A program made the position numbers and the translations under genes. 64,000 nucleotides of DNA, taken from positions 62,001 to 126,000 of the forward strand of contig JAFJTR010000071.1 of NCBI GenBank assembly GCA_022559985.1, written 5' to 3'. Below the pieces are notes generated by a model. The model saw nothing but the letters and a program-made list of their open reading frames with translations. It was not told where the DNA came from and searched no databases. Positions within the stretch are counted from its first letter, which is position 1, and every line of letters begins with the position of its first letter. This document shows positions 42,966-56,825 of the stretch, piece after piece. This DNA comes from Parastagonospora avenae f. sp. tritici 18332-5. Lineage: Eukaryota > Ascomycota > Dothideomycetes > Pleosporales > Phaeosphaeriaceae.

Positions 42966-45900
42966 TTAAACATTCAAAGATGATACTCTGCTGGGAGTGG
43001 CTGTAGGGCCTTCCCATAGCTTGACCGTCTTGATCGTAGAATGTTTCGGTTCATGGCAAGCGAATATGTTGACATGGTTGTCGTGTAGAGCCGCAGCAGC
43101 GATCATGAGTCTATGCGGATGGAACGCGGTAGCTGCAATGGGAGCTGATCGGTCGCGGAGGAAACCGGAGTACGGCTCAAAGTAGGAGACAGGTTGGCCG
43201 CTATTGATGTTGAAAATCTTGACGCGATGCTTTTGTGTTCCACTACACTTGTCAGCTGGAATAGAAGGGCTTGAGATCATCAATACTTACGTCGCAAACA
43301 CAGGTGCATGTTCGTGAACACTCAACGTGCGCAGATGGTCGGTTGTGGCCATAATCGTCTTTACGCTCCGATCCATACGAATGTCCCAGAGCTTGACCTC
43401 ACCACTCCGACAGCCACTGACGAGCTCGCGCTGGCCGCCTCGCTGGAGATGCACATTCGTAACCCATTGCTTGTGTTCTTTCCATACTTTGACCATGGCT
43501 GTGGCGGGCTTCTGGCGCTGATCGTAGACGCGAATGGCACCATCACCAAATCCAGCGACAAAAACGTCTCCTTCTACTTGGTCTGAGGTCAGGGAGGTAA
43601 TGCAAGAACCAGATCGGGCAGGTATATCCTGAACAGGTCAGCAGGGCCAACTTCCTTTCATCATCATACAACTTACGCTTGTGCAAACTTCGGTGCCCGC
43701 ATTCCAAACCCGAATAACCTTGACATCACCAGCAACCAATACTAAGCCTCGTCCCTGTTGCCAGTCGAAAACTAGCCCAGCGTTCTTGTTGCTAGACACA
43801 AGATCAGTCAACGCTCTGAAGCCCGTGACCAGCTCTGTTCGCCCTTTGGAGTCGTAGTTGCGGAAGATCTTGATAACACCGTCGCTTGAGCCTGTCATTA
43901 GTAGAGCTTGGTCGTCTTCATTGATAAAGCGAACGTCTGTGATTCGCGAGTCTGGGGGATTGCCATTTGAGAAGCAATTCTTTCTGACGACGGACTTCGA
44001 ATAGTCAATGATGTTGATAGTATCCCGGTTGTCTGTAACGACAAGATGGTCTTCGAACTGGTGGAAGCACATCTTCATGGGTTGACTGAGATTGTCGAAG
44101 TAGCCTCGAGGCACATCCCAGCGATTAGAGACCGAGACTTCCTTCAGAGGTTGCGTCTCAGCAATGATCTTATCGTTTCGATTTCTGCGCCACAGCCTGC
44201 CATTATAGTCTGTGCTACCGGGTTCGTCCGCCTCTGTCGGCTTCATCTGCGGCTCACGGAAGTACTCCACTGACCACTCAAAGAACACACTTTTCAATGG
44301 TATCTCTGGCTTTTGCGATAGGTCTCGAGGCCTAAAGCCCCGCGATTTGGGCTCTTCTTCCACATGGTATTTTTCGGGAGTCTGCGGTCTCGACTCTGGT
44401 GCTGTGGCAGCGGGTTCCTCCTTATTTCTCGAAGACTGCTTCTGTGGTGACGTTGCGGGCTCGTGACCCGTCCAAAGATTCTTGAGCGAAGCACCAACGC
44501 TTGTTGACTTGCGTATGCTACCGAATAGCGACATGTAACTCGAGTCTTTAGTCGGCGTGGGGGGATGTGACAATTTCTGCTGATACGATGCGTCCTCTGC
44601 AGTGCGGCGGATCGGACGAGCAGCCTGGACTTCCTTTACGGCCTCTTCGAAGTGGGACCGTACGTGCTTAGCCAGAGAAGACTCGGACAGAGCTAATAGT
44701 ATATGATCCACAACGATACCCGCCTCTTTGGCGATCTCGGGGTGCGGGTCAACAGACATGACCAGCAACTCCTTCCAGATAGCAGAGTATATAGTGTTTT
44801 GTGAGCAAAGGCCCGGGGCTGGGGCTGGGGCTGGGGCTTCGGGATCTGATGATGTCCGCGATTTCATGAACAGAGCATCACCCTGTTTGTCTTCCGGCTG
44901 TGCTGGAGTTGCACTACTCTTTTCAGCCAGGAATTGCTCATAGGCAGCAACAAGGAACCGTGATTTGTAGCGTGCAACAAAAACCGAGAAGAACATGAGC
45001 AGTTCTCGTCGTACCATACTGTTCCCATCCATAGTCACGACAAGGACCATGGATGCAATCGACTCTTCGATGTTAGCGACTTGAGCAGTCACATCCCGAA
45101 TGCCCAAGAAAGACGCCAGTGCGTGCAGCATTGCGGCTCTAACCTCGGCCACAGGATCCACTATAAGCTCGCATAGCCGCTCATGTGCCATGCAGCGAAT
45201 ACCTACCCATTTGGCTTCTTCGAAGTTGACCCAGAGTTTGCTTAGACAAAGACATGACCATTGTCTAAGCAGAGGATTCTGCATGTCTTTGAGATGATCG
45301 AGGCAACTCTCTACTAATTCTGTGCTCAGTGATGCACGTTGGCCTTGGTTGTAGTCTTTACAAAACATAGAGATGATGAAGGCGCACATGGCTCGGTGTT
45401 CGCTGGCGTTCTGAATGGGTATACCTATACTATGTTGGCATGCTGTACAACACTGGTTAGGCGCATCACATACCTGAATTGGGATTGAAGATGTTGATGA
45501 AGTATTGATATCCGTTGTCTTTGAGCAAATCAGCCTGGCAAGACTGGTCAACCGCAAGAATCCGGGCCCATATGAAGACCATGACCGGCTTGAGTTCGTT
45601 CGCCTGCGACTGAAGCAGCTTCAGCACGTACGGAAATATGCCGATACTGAGCGCTAGGTTCACAGCCCACGGTCCATGATCTAGGAAGCTTGAAAGAAGA
45701 ATGAGCGCACGAAGGCGATGAACCTGGCTAAGTAATACTTGAAGCACAATGGGAAGTTGCTCAGGGATCTTCTGCTCTACTGCTCCCTGGGTCAAGTATA
45801 CCTCAAACGCTGTCAGCTGCTCCGAGAAGAACTCGGAATGCTTGTAGACGTATTCTTTCTCACCACGCGCTTCTGCCTGGAGATCTGGAAGTTGTGCAAG

Positions 45901-47451
45901 TATTAGCTCGACAGCCAGATCCCAGCTGCGCCAGAGCGGATGGTCGTGGGTTTGAGGGATCTCGGGATGTGAGACAGGATGGCAGTGGTAGACGCGCATG
46001 ATTCTCTGCGCGAGAAGATAGTTGCGGAAGAGTGCAGCTACCATGAGGTCTTGACGAAACAATTTCTTGAAGAGAGGTTTTGACAACGAGTTCCATGCAA
46101 TAGTGTCAGTAATGGCCGTGAAGATCCAGTTGAGCTCGCCTATGGGCGTTCTACGCTCAGAAACTTTTCCAGGGATGTTGTGCGCGTCTCGGAGACTGAC
46201 GTTGGTGGGGAGTGGGTTTTGCAAGATGAAGAATTGCACGGCCATGGTTATAGGATCTGTCAGACACGAGGTGAAGATATCTGCCGGTAACTCGGGGTTG
46301 GTGGGTAGAGACTCCTTCTCTCTGCACGCTGCCAGGTGGATACAATCGCTGAAGTCAATGTACTCAGCATTCGGATCTCTCCGCCGCGCTTCCTCGAACT
46401 CAGTCTGATGTTTCTCGGCAAATTTGTTGAAGTTGCTGATGATGAGACCGGCGTCGGAGCAGTCGTATACAAAGAGGCTGGGAGCTCCAATCCAAGTCTG
46501 CAAGTCATAGAGGGACAGAGGAATGTACTGCGTATAGTTGCGGTTGAACACCCATATTTCGCCTGAGCTCGTCGGCTTCGGAACGCCATGGCCATTGTAG
46601 TGGAACAGCACCCTTTCGTTTCGCGCATTGCGTCTCAGCGTGGATGTGTACTTCCTCGTCTCTTCTGTGGTAGGGTCGAGGAGCAGCTTGTAACGAGTGC
46701 GCATGCTAAGCTGCTCGTACTGCGTCTGGAGGGCTTTCCCAATCTGATTCATGGGAGTGTGACCGGGCGTCTGGGAGGTTACGGTCGGATCTATCCAGCA
46801 CTCTTCCTTTGCGCATGGGTTGGTCTTGATGACATCGGGAGGATCCACGCCGATGTTGAGGCACAGCGCAAGGACGGCAGAAACAGTCTTTAGCCTGTCT
46901 CTCATGCGCCATTCTTGGACGGGAAACGGGCTGTTCTCGCCTTTGGGGTGACCGCCCGTCTCGTGTTTCTTGTCGGTGTAGTACATGAAGAAGTTCTGTC
47001 CAGCTAGTCAGCCTTATGCACTCTGTGGTCCTAGAGGTCCACACACAGATGTCAATAAGTTCGAGTACTCCTCCGAGCCCAGCTGGTCAGCCCAACCATG
47101 GCGAATGGTGAAATGCCCGTCAACGCTGCCCTCGTCGGCACTTTCTGTTGGCGGCGCACGAGGGCGGGGCCCGAAGTCGCTTTTTGCGCGCAGCATGCCT
47201 GGCCGCCCAGAGGTGCCAGTCGAAGTACCCTGGGCAGCTCCTGCTTGCTCATCACGAACAACCCTACTGATTGATCTGTTGGTTGCAGCGGTGCCCGGCC
47301 GCGAGGCTGGTGTGCCGTTGGGCTCTTGGGTTGGGGGCGCATCCAGAGCCATGTTCATGTTGTTTTCTTCGGCGTGGACGGGCGCATGTGAGGCCAACGG
47401 ATTAGGATGTGGATGGCCGTTGCGGAGGGGCAGGTCGTCGGAGGGTCTCAT
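42966..47451 (-). CDS. KOG1: Kog1 / raptor, TORC1 subunit
   Basis: Scaffold subunit that presents substrates to TOR kinase complex 1 at the vacuole. Predicted 1429 aa in five exons with introns at 46996-47046, 45425-45473, 43629-43676 and 43243-43290. The N-terminal ~135 aa are low complexity and end GWADQLGSEEYSNLLTS. The raptor N-terminal caspase-like domain follows (MYYTDKKHETGGHPKG, IGKALQTQYEQLSMRTRYK, VLFHYNGHGVPKPTSSGEIW, APSLFVYDCSDAGLIISNF). Helical HEAT-type repeats occupy the middle, including ILLSSFLDHGPWAVNLALS. The C-terminal third is WD40 (DGVIKIFRNYD, VIRVWNAGTEV, DGAIRVYDQRQK, SGEVKLWDIRMD). Length lies between fission-yeast Mip1 and budding-yeast Kog1. A short APAPAPAP run is encoded by a GGGGCT microsatellite. 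Head-to-head with the kelch gene across 996 bp. Confidence 0.96.
44815..44838. repeat. (GGGGCT)4 microsatellite
   Basis: Four perfect hexanucleotides within KOG1, read on the minus strand as alternating Ala-Pro. Being a 6-mer repeat, slippage would stay in frame. Confidence 0.9.
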
Positions 47452-48447
47452 GGTGGAGGCGCGCAGACGATGCCCATGTCGATGGATGTGCTACGTTTGC
47501 AAGGCAAGCGCGACCTTGCGAAATGGCGGTTTATATGAGCTGTTGGCAGTGTTGGATTGATTGCAGTAGATTTGCGTCAGTGACGCTGCCCAAGTGCTAC
47601 ACTGACCGCGGTGAGCATTCGCGTCAAGCTTCGCGCCCAGTGCACATGGGACTAGGCGCGAAGGGGCCGGCGGTGAGTCACGTGAGCTGCACTCCACAGT
47701 TGGTACATATTCCAGTGCCGAGGGCAACGGTACGTGGCTGCATGCCTCTAGAGCCACTGCTCAGGCGATCAAGAAAGCGGAGCGTCACGAGAGGGTTTCG
47801 TACTTCACAGACAGACAAAAAGCCTGGAAGAACGGCGGCGATGGCAGCCAGACGTCTGGCTATTGTTGGTCCGCCGTGCATGTGCATGCTCGGTGCAGCC
47901 AATGGAGGCGCGTAAGGAGCCCTGTCATGGCTGTAGATCCTCGCGTTCTCAGGGGCGCCGCGAGAAGTAAATCGGGTCTAGGGAGGGCTTCCGCTGGTCA
48001 GTTCCAGCAGCCAGCAACGAACACTTTGGCCTTCGCTTGTCTGTAACTTTGCAGCCAACGTCCGTCTGTTCGCGCTGCGCTGTGCAAGCTGCATTACTGG
48101 TCTCAAACCTAGTATCTTGCCTAGGTAATACCTGCGAGACTACCGTCTTACAGCGATTGTCCCGCCAAGTCACCAACACCATCGCTACCACGCCTCATCG
48201 CGACCATACACCACCCACCGCAACGTCCTTGGACCTGTGCACCCCGGCGACACTGTGAACGACATGCGCGCAGCCCTCCTTCGCCATACACACGCCTGAA
48301 CTGCTCCCGAGATCCCGAGTTCGGCACATCTCCCCAGCCTCCAGCCTCCCTTCCGCGCGCAATATCTCCCCACGAGCCATCGCAGGCCGAATGCGTGCTT
48401 GACCGGCACCGGCGCCCTCCACGACGCTCCCCGTCTAATCTGACGCC
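47452..48447. promoter_or_regulatory. Divergent promoter, KOG1 / kelch protein
   Basis: 996 bp between two divergent start codons. No coding region supported, and short pyrimidine-rich tracts near 48250-48350 look like 5' UTR of the rightward gene. No defined element recognised. Confidence 0.45.
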
Positions 48448-51400
48448 ATGTCCTTCCTCTTCGGCAAGAAGAACAAGCAGCAGTCCAATGCGCTGCCGGC
48501 GGCCACCCGCGAGATAACTTCCTCCCACGGCCCGGCACCACCACCAGTCGGCGCTGCCCCCAACGGCGGAGCCATTCGCGATGCCGAGAAGAACCGACCT
48601 GGTCCGCAGTCGCAGACGCCTACGCCAGGGAGCAGCGTGAACAACTCGTTCAGTTCTCTCAACAACCAGGGCAATGCGACAGCGCCAGAGCAAAAAGCGC
48701 TACGGGACCGCGCAGATCCCAATCCACAGGTATGTTGGCGCAGTCGTCTTTTACACAACTGGCCGCGCGTGACTAACAACATCTGCAGAATGCCAGAGGC
48801 CTGGGTAGCGCACCAGACTCTCCATACCCGTGGGCGTCACGACGTCTTAATTTCACCGCCGGCAACCCGTTCCCACGCTACGGCGCCGCCATAAATTCTA
48901 CTGCATCCAAGGATGGCACCATATATCTGATGGGAGGTCTGGTTGATGGCGCGACTGTCAAGGGCGATTTGTGGCTGACCGAGATGGGTAACGGAAGCAT
49001 GGCATGCTACCCTATTTCCACCACAGGAGACGGGCCAGGGCCGCGCGTAGGGCATGCCAGTTTGTTGGTGGGCAATGCCTTCATTGTGTTTGGCGGCGAC
49101 ACGAAATTGGCCGACAATGACGACTTGGACGATACGCTCTACTTATTGAACACATGTAAGTCTGCCGCTCATGGGCTCCAGCGGCACCAGCTCACGGTCC
49201 ACAGCCACAAAGCACTGGTCCCGCGCATTACCACAAGGCGCTCGTCCTACCGGCCGCTACGGGCACACATTGAACATCCTCGGTTCGAAAATTTACATTT
49301 TCGGTGGACAGGTCGAAGGATTGTTCTTCAACGATCTAGTTGCATTTGACCTGAACTCACTGCAATCCTCGACCAGTCGCTGGGAGGTTCTCCTGCCGAA
49401 CAGCAAGGACCAGGTCTCTCCCCAGGGCAGATCCCCACCTGCTCGCACGAACCATTCCGTGATTACCTGGAACGACAAGCTCTATCTGTACGTACTCCGA
49501 AATATTATCTCCGTCTAGCAGCTAATTATCTACAGGTTCGGTGGCACTGATGGCATCACTTGGTTCAACGACGTATGGACATATGACCCGCGTACAAATG
49601 CGTGGGCTGAGCTCGACTGCATCGGCTACATCCCAGTTGCGCGTGAGGGACATTCAGCTGCGCTTGTCAACGACACCATGTACATTTTCGGTGGCCGTAC
49701 GCAGGAAGGCGTTGACCTTGGTGACCTTGCAGCTTTCCGCATCACATCTCGCCGCTGGTACATGTTCCAAAACATGGGCCATTCCCCGTCAGCGCGATCC
49801 GGCCACAGCATGACTGCATTTGGAAAACATATCGTTGTTATGGCTGGCGAGCCTAGCTCTTCAGCCAGTGATAGGAACGAGCTCAGCCTTTCCTACATCC
49901 TCGACACTTCAAAGATCCGTTATCCGCCCAACGAAACTGCACCTCCTCAACAAGCGCTGAACACTCCCCGCAAGTTGAGTGGTGGTGAAAGGAGCGGTAT
50001 TCCTCAAGGCAAGATTCCCCCTCCAAGGCGCGAAAGCATGTTGCCTGGACCCCAACTGTCCCGACCCCCTGATGCCATGGGCAACAATGTTGGTGCTGGT
50101 GGATCGCGCTTACCTCGTGCAGCTGGTCAACCACCACCCGGTCCTCCACCGCTACAGCAACCTCCGCAGCCTCGCGTCAACGGGGCCAATATGCAAGGGA
50201 TGGCCAATGGCAGGAGCAGGACACCGACTAAAGGCGATCGAACATATGGGCCCCCAATAGATACTGGCTTTGCTGGTACACTTGACCGAGAGAACCGATC
50301 ACCATTGAGCAACGACAGTCCTCTGACTGCAGATCTATCCCGAAAAACTTCCGACGCCGTCAGTCAGCGAACACCCAAGGAGTCTATTGACACCACACGC
50401 TCTGGCAGTATAGGATCGAGAAACACGTCTCGTTCGCACCGCCAGCAGTTGTCCCAGGATAGCGCTGACCATTCTACACCGAGGCGCTCAATCGAAACGC
50501 AGCAGCAACGAAGTATGAGTCGTGATGCTGAACGACGCCCAATCGATAGTGGACTAGGCGCATCTCCCGCGACTAATCAACAAAACGATGACCTGCTTCG
50601 CGACCTCGAACTCGCCAAGAGTCGAAATGCATGGTATGCCTCGGAGCTTGCCCTGGCCCGTAAAGCGGGTTATAATCCTACCTCAACCAGTCCAAGCTTC
50701 GACGAACGGTCTACCGAGTCTCTTCGAGATGAAGACAAACCGCTGCTCGAAGCTCTTTTCAAGATGAAGTCCGAACTTGAGCGCGTACAAGGTTCTATCA
50801 AAACTCAGGGCGAGGATGCAGCAAAGAGAATCGCCGAAGTTGAGAGACAACGTGACGCGGCTGTAAATGAGGCCATCTACGCTAAGACGAAACTCGCTGC
50901 TCACGGTGGTGGTAGCCAAAGTGGCACGCCCCAACCAGATGCAACTCGCAGCACAGCAACACCCGACCAGGATCGCATTCAGGATATTAATCGCCGATTG
51001 GTTGCATCGTTGGCTGCGCAAAGTGAATTATCTAAGAAGTTGGGCAAGATAACCTCTGAACTAGAGGCGGAGAAAAGGGCGAAGCAGCTTGCAGAGGAGA
51101 CTGCAGAAGCAGCTCAAAATCGTGTGCGCGAGCTCGACTCTACACGACAGAAAGCTACAGCCGAAAGTGAAAGTCTCCGAGCTGATCTGCATGAAGCCGA
51201 ACGGGTGGCACGTGAAGCATCTGCCAGTGCGGCAGAAGCAGAAACATCAGCCAAACTTTTGGCTGTAGACAAGCAAGAGATGAGTACAAAGCTCGCAAGA
51301 TTGACTGAGGACGCGACGCGACACGTGTCTTTACTTGGGTCTCTGCGAGACGCCGTAGCCTCGTCATCTGACAAAACTGCTCTTCTGGAGCAGAGGCTGG

Positions 51401-53031
51401 AAGAGGAGAAAGCGCAGAGTGAGCACCTTCGACAAAAGCTCGCTCAGCTTCGGACTGAACACGAATTGGGCATGACTGAGTTGGAGACAGCATCACAGAA
51501 GCTCCGCGACGCTGAAATGATTGCTGAAAAGCATGCCGAGGAGGCCCGCCATCATCGTCAAGCGGTCATGGCTGGTCTAGACAGGGCCGCCGGGCCCTCG
51601 GACAGGAATTCCAGTGCTATGGACGAACGCGTGGTCATTCTGCAACAGCAAGTCGAATCTGCCAACGCTATGGCTCGCAAGAATCAAGCCGCTGCTGATC
51701 AAGCATCCGAGAAACTACGTCGCGCGGAGGAGAGAATTGCTGGTCTGGAAGCTTATCAGGAGCAGTCCAGCCGTGAAGGACTCACGATTCGCAAACAACT
51801 CCAACAATCCATGCGAGACATGCAAGCCTCGGAAGCTGAAAAGTCGGAGATCCACCAGCGTCATGAACGTCTACGTCTTGACAGCAACGCATTCGAGGTC
51901 CAATTGAAGAGTCTGAGAAATCTTCTCGAGGAACGGGGTGTCAATCCAATGGACGCCCGACGATCGAGAGTCCTGGACAGTCCAAACTCTCGTTTCGGGA
52001 CCCCCGAACTCAATCGCGTGCGAGAACTCGAGCAACAAATCGACTCAATGAATAAGGTGCATGAGGAACTCAGGACTGTTTTCGAGCAGCGTGAGCACGA
52101 AGTAAGCAAGGAGTGGGAGGAGAAGCTCCAAGCCCTGCATAACGATCACCAAGCTGCGGTCAAATATCTACGTGGCACCGAGAAAATGCTTGCCAAGATG
52201 AAACAAGAACTTGACCGCTACAAGACTGCGAACTCCAAACTTGAGGAAGAGCTAGAGCAGGCGCGAAGCACTACTCGCGGTCCCACCGAGGAGCAGAGTA
52301 GTAAGTGGGAGGCAGAAAGAGCACAACTCCGCTCCGAGCTATCGGAGTCACAAGAGAAGACTAAAGCGACCGTCACCAATCTTGAACAACAGCTTGCCAA
52401 GATGCAGGCAGAAGTATCTGCTGCCCGCCAAGAAGCAGAAGCAGCCGCCACTCGGATGAAAGAAGCGGAGTCGTCTGCTGAGCAGACCCGCAGCGACCTC
52501 GAAGCTCTCCGTCGTCAGCATGTGATTGTCGAGGAACGGGCTCGCGAAGCCGAAAGCCGCGTGCAAATATTCCTGGACCAATTTGAGACCTCTGTAGACA
52601 CCTATCGTCGCCAGTCTCAGCTGCCCGCCGGCAGCACCAACGGAGAGCATACCCGCCATCGTAACCACGACAGCATCGCATCAGCAGAGTCGCTCTACAG
52701 CGAGAATGACGGTTCCAGTACGCCCGATGCCTCAGCTCGACGAGGTTCTACTGCGACACGCAACTCGATGGCACTAGACAATCTTGCTTCTGAACTGGAT
52801 GCACTCAGGTCCCACTGGGAAACGACCAACAAAGCCTACCGCTTGAGCGATCGTTTCGACTTTGAAAAAAACCCTACGGCCGACAAGAATGATATGGATG
52901 AATCTCTCTCACAATGGCGGAAACATGTGAGCTCGGAGAGCAACGGTGAAGTTGCGTTCGAGGAACAGAGGACGCCAACAGCGCAGACTCACCCCAAGGC
53001 ACCTGCTGTAGTGACCACAGGGTCATCTTAA
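48448..53031 (+). CDS. Kelch / coiled-coil cell-end marker (Tea1/KelA-like)
   Basis: Predicted 1475 aa, four exons with introns at 48730-48788, 49156-49204 and 49488-49535. Residues ~95-430 hold a kelch propeller: FPRYGAAINSTASKDGTIYL with MGGLVDGATVKGDLW, GPRVGHASLLVGNAFIVFGG, GRYGHTLNILGSKIYIFGGQ, RTNHSVITWNDKLYLFGGTD, REGHSAALVNDTMYIFGGRT and RSGHSMTAFGKHIVVMAG. A disordered Pro/Ser-rich linker follows, then ~800 aa of coiled coil. This layout is that of Tea1/Tea3 (fission yeast) and KelA (Aspergillus), which ride microtubule ends to mark growth sites, and of budding-yeast Kel1/2. The start is the first ATG (MSFLFGKKNKQQSNAL), matching the family's short Lys-rich opening. Role at the hyphal tip is inferred from family. 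Confidence 0.92.
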
Positions 53032-54033
53032 GCGCGGTTGGCAACGACTTGTCAATGTTGATCTTCGTCCTTTGGAGTTGTATTGAAAGTTGTTCACGCA
53101 CTCACGCCATCGCGCACTGTCACAATGTAAGTATACCCATTTGTTTTTGGGGGTGGGATATCTTGGGTGTTTACATAGCTGCCTTAATGAAAAGGCGTTT
53201 TTCTTCTTTTAATGTTTTTGTCAACTCGGAGTCCAGGATCCATGACTGCCAACAGGCTACATATACAGCATATTTGTATGAGTTATTGTCGAGGCATCTA
53301 ATCATCATCTATTCTCGTTTTTGAAAGTATTCTTTCAAATCGCAGTGACGTTGATTTTCACTTGTGTGGTGGCTGAGCTGAAAAGAGCTTCTGAAACAAC
53401 ACCAAGTCTTGTTGTGACCTACGAGGAAGCGCAAAGCTAAAGAGTCACGTAGGCTCTTCACGGAAATTTCGTCTTACTTACCTTACCCGTAGATGATTGC
53501 TCTGCGACGTTGCAAAATTGCGAGCACGCCTAGTACGGAAGGTAAGCTTGTAAAGGCCCGATGGTCGGCCTTGTCAATAGGCGCCCATTGGATGTGAGCA
53601 TTCAGCCTTCTGCCACGGCTTAGGTTCGCGACAATAGCAGTCTCACATTATTCCAATTTTCCCCATTCCCGTCCCTTACATGTCACTTACATATAATTGA
53701 CATCGCCAGCCGGGCGGGCCCCCGCAGAAATTCACAACGTAAGGCACACACCAACCACACCCCACTCACAACGTTCTCACCAACAGAAGTTCACATAAAG
53801 CGTTCACAGCCACACAACATGCACTGTTGGTAACTCTGAAACATTAAAGAGCTGTTACACAACACAACGTTCCTTTTGCGCTTTGCTGGTACTTTGCGCA
53901 GATCATAATCTTCCTCAAACTCTATTCTCTCGCTCGACAAACAAAGATTCCTTATTTCCAAGGACTACTAACGATCGTTTTACGAACTACCTAACTTACT
54001 TTACGGACTACACGACATCCACGATCTTACATC
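53032..54033. other. Intergenic between two plus-strand genes
   Basis: 1.0 kb holding the kelch-gene 3' UTR and the lactonase promoter. Poly-pyrimidine stretches precede 54034. No gene or repeat supported. Confidence 0.5.
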
Positions 54034-55291
54034 ATGTACACGCGCAATCTGCTCAGCGTGCTCCCCTTCATAGCATCCTCACACGCCCTCAAGCTCCTGA
54101 TCTCCGCGTATGGTCCCCAGCCATATGGCTCACCGGGAACTATCAGCACCCTCGTTCACACGAACGGCACCAAAAGCTTGGAAGTGACCCAGAGGAACCA
54201 AGACTGCGGTTCGCAGTCCAGCTGGCTCGAGGTTTCTCCGGACAAGAAAAAGGTGCTATGCGTGGACGAATTCAACCCGACGGGAAGCATAACCATGCTT
54301 TCCCTCGACGGCGAGGGAAAGCTGACAAAGCTGTCCAACGCGAGTACGCTGGGTGGACCGGTTTCGAGCGCTTTCTTCGGCAAGGACGATAGCTCTATTG
54401 CTTTGGCTCATGTGCGTACCCCCCAGTCATTCCTCAAGCCCACGACCACGTAACTAACTATTTCCACAGTACAAGCCTCCCGGCATTTCTACGTTTGGTG
54501 TTGCCGATAACAACACCTTCCAGGCCATGCAGAACTTCACGTTCCCAGCCAACCTCACGAACATGCCAAACCCAGAACGCCAGGACACCGCGCACGTTCA
54601 CCAGGCCCTCCGCGACCCCTTTGGCCAATACGTCCTTTTCCCCGATCTCGGCGCCGACCTCGTGCGCATCTACTGCGTCGACCTCGCCAACCAGTCCCTC
54701 ACCGAGCACCCGTCCCTCAAAGCCAAGGCTGGCTACGGCCCGCGCCACGCCGTCTTCTGGCAGCCCGATGGCAAGCCCTGGGACACGAAGCTCTTCCTGC
54801 TCCACGAGCTCAGTAACAAGATCGTCTCCTACAACGTCACGTACCCCGAGTACGGCGGCTTGGAATTCGCCGAAGTAGGCGAGTTCAGCATGTTTGGCGA
54901 CAAGGAGCCGCCTGCGGGCGCCGGTGCTGCTGAGATTCTCACCTCGCCTGACAACAAGTTTGTCATTGCGTCAAACCGGTTGGCGCCCATGTTCACGGTG
55001 CCGAATGCGGATCCGAAGAACGAGACGAAGATTGAGAGCGATTCCATCATCACGTTCAAGCCGCTCGAGTCGGGCCAGCTGGAGTTCGTCGAGATTGTCG
55101 CGAGCGGCGGCATGAAGCCTAGGCATTTCAACTTGAACAGCAAGGGCGACAAGATCGCGGTTGCGAACGGTTTGTCCGAGAATGTTGTCGTGTATCAGCG
55201 TGATGTTGAGACGGGCAAGATTGGCTCGGACCCGATTGCGAGTGGGTTTGGGCTTGGTGATGTGTCCAACGTCCGGTTTTTGGACGAGTAG
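54034..55291 (+). CDS. Secreted lactonase-type beta-propeller protein
   Basis: Predicted 399 aa, one intron (54412-54469). N-terminal signal-like hydrophobic segment (NLLSVLPFIASSHALKLLIS). The rest is a seven-bladed propeller of the 6-phosphogluconolactonase-like / carboxy-cis,cis-muconate cyclase superfamily: SWLEVSPDKKKVLCVDEFNP, HVHQALRDPFGQYVLFPDLG, AGYGPRHAVFWQPDGK, TSPDNKFVIASNRL, MKPRHFNLNSKGDKIAVAN. The HVHQ and PRH motifs are those used for metal/lactone chemistry in this superfamily, but the fungal secreted members have no settled substrate, so 'lactonase' is a fold-level call. Several N-glycosylation sequons fit secretion. Convergent with the HAD hydrolase gene, 184 bp between stops. 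Confidence 0.82.
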
Positions 55292-55475
55292 GTGTTTGTT
55301 GCATTGCATTGCGTTCGGTTAGGGAAAGCATAGCATTATCATAGGAGTAGTCAGGCGCTTTGTAACAGTAAGACTGGGAGGATATACTGGATCTGTTAAG
55401 ATTCCGGTGTATTTGATTTATACCATTGCTTTCAATTCAGATGCCGCTAAATTTGCCAAATATCATGTCTTCGGC

Positions 55476-56825
55476 TCATCGTGACCACTCCTCTTGTGCA
55501 ACTGCCCAAGACACTGCATCCCAAACATCGCCAACCTGTAATAGTAATGAAGTTAGTATTTGCGTCATACAACGAACAAGTGCACATAGATATGTTGACT
55601 TACAATCTTCCGAGGCTGATGAGCCGGCGTCGTGCCTTCCACAAACACGCCAGTCTGCACCAAAATGCTCGCCCAGTCCGTGCCGTACGGGCTCTTGTAG
55701 TTGTTGCCTCCAGCAATGTCACTCGCTGGATTGTCTCCAACCATGTAAACACGCCTCAGAGGTTCCAAGCTGGCGCTTGACCGTGTTATGTCTTGCCGAT
55801 GAGCAATCAACCGCTTCTCGGCAAACTCGTAAGTCGGCTGATACGGTTTACCCATGACAATCTTCTGAAGCTTAACTCCCTTCTTTGGACCACCTGTCAC
55901 AGCTGCCCAAATGCCTTCGAGCGCCTCTCTGAAACCTCCCTGTCCTAACCGTGGTAGGTGGTATTTTGCGGCCCACAGCAAATCAGGGTTGGAAAAGTAG
56001 ATAGGCGGCTGTCCATCCTGCTGGTAGCCATTGTTCGGTAGACTTGAATTGCCGTTCTTGGGGGAGAGTGTGCCCATGATGCCGCGCTCGGACAGTAGAA
56101 CGTCCTTGAGAATTTGCGCATCGAGGCCCCAGTCACGCGGATCGTTGTATACGAAGACGGCGTCTATGCGCAGTGAAGTTGATGGAGAGGAGGAGTCGAT
56201 GGGCGCGGGTAACGGCCGTGCAAACGTGCTGTAGTATGAGAGGAATTGCTGAGAAAATGGCCAGACGTCGGGATATGCGGCCAGGATGTCGGCAGGCGTG
56301 ACGACAGTCTTGAAGCTGTGTAAAACATCAGCAAATGTATTATGCGACACGACATTGCGGCCTACCCATATGCCTCCGCAACAGCTCTGCACCTATCCCC
56401 TTCTCCACCCACCACCATGACAGTCTTGTCCTTGTACTGATCCATATCCGCAAACGGCGTATGACTCTGCACAAACATGCTCGTATCCATCTCTACACCC
56501 AACTTCCTACTCAAATCCCGCACGCGCTCGGACTCATGTTTCCCACCCCCATTCGTCAACAAGATAAACGGGATGCGCTGGGACTGGAGGTATGAAAGGG
56601 CTTTTGTAGCGCGAGGCAGCGGATCAGAGCTGCGGACAAGGACTCCATCGATACTGACAGCCGTCAGTGGTGGTCGTAGGTAGGGCGGCGGGGCGGGCCA
56701 CTCAACTCGAATGCGAAAGCAAATTCAGGGACTTTGGCAGCCGACGCGACGGTTTGCAACGTGCGGCGTAGTAGGCGGTGAGCGTAGCATCGAGGCAGTC
56801 TCCATGTTGGTCGGAGGGCCGACAT
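55476..56825 (-). CDS. CECR5-type HAD hydrolase, mitochondrial
   Basis: HAD-superfamily IIA hydrolase like CECR5/HDHD5, predicted 392 aa in four exons with introns at 56654-56706, 56316-56365 and 55536-55603. The nucleophile motif is FAFAFDIDGVLVRSSDP, created only by joining exon 1 (FAFD) to exon 2 (IDGVL). FILLTNGGG is motif II, and YMVGDNPASDIAGGNNY is motif IV with the Mg-binding Asp residues. KIVMGKPYQPTYEFAEK supplies the motif III lysine. The first ~35 aa (MSALRPTWRLPRCYAHRLLRR) are Arg-rich without acids, a mitochondrial presequence. Substrate is unknown. The last exon is only 20 codons; the phase-0 junction gives KIVGDVWDAVSWAV. Confidence 0.9.
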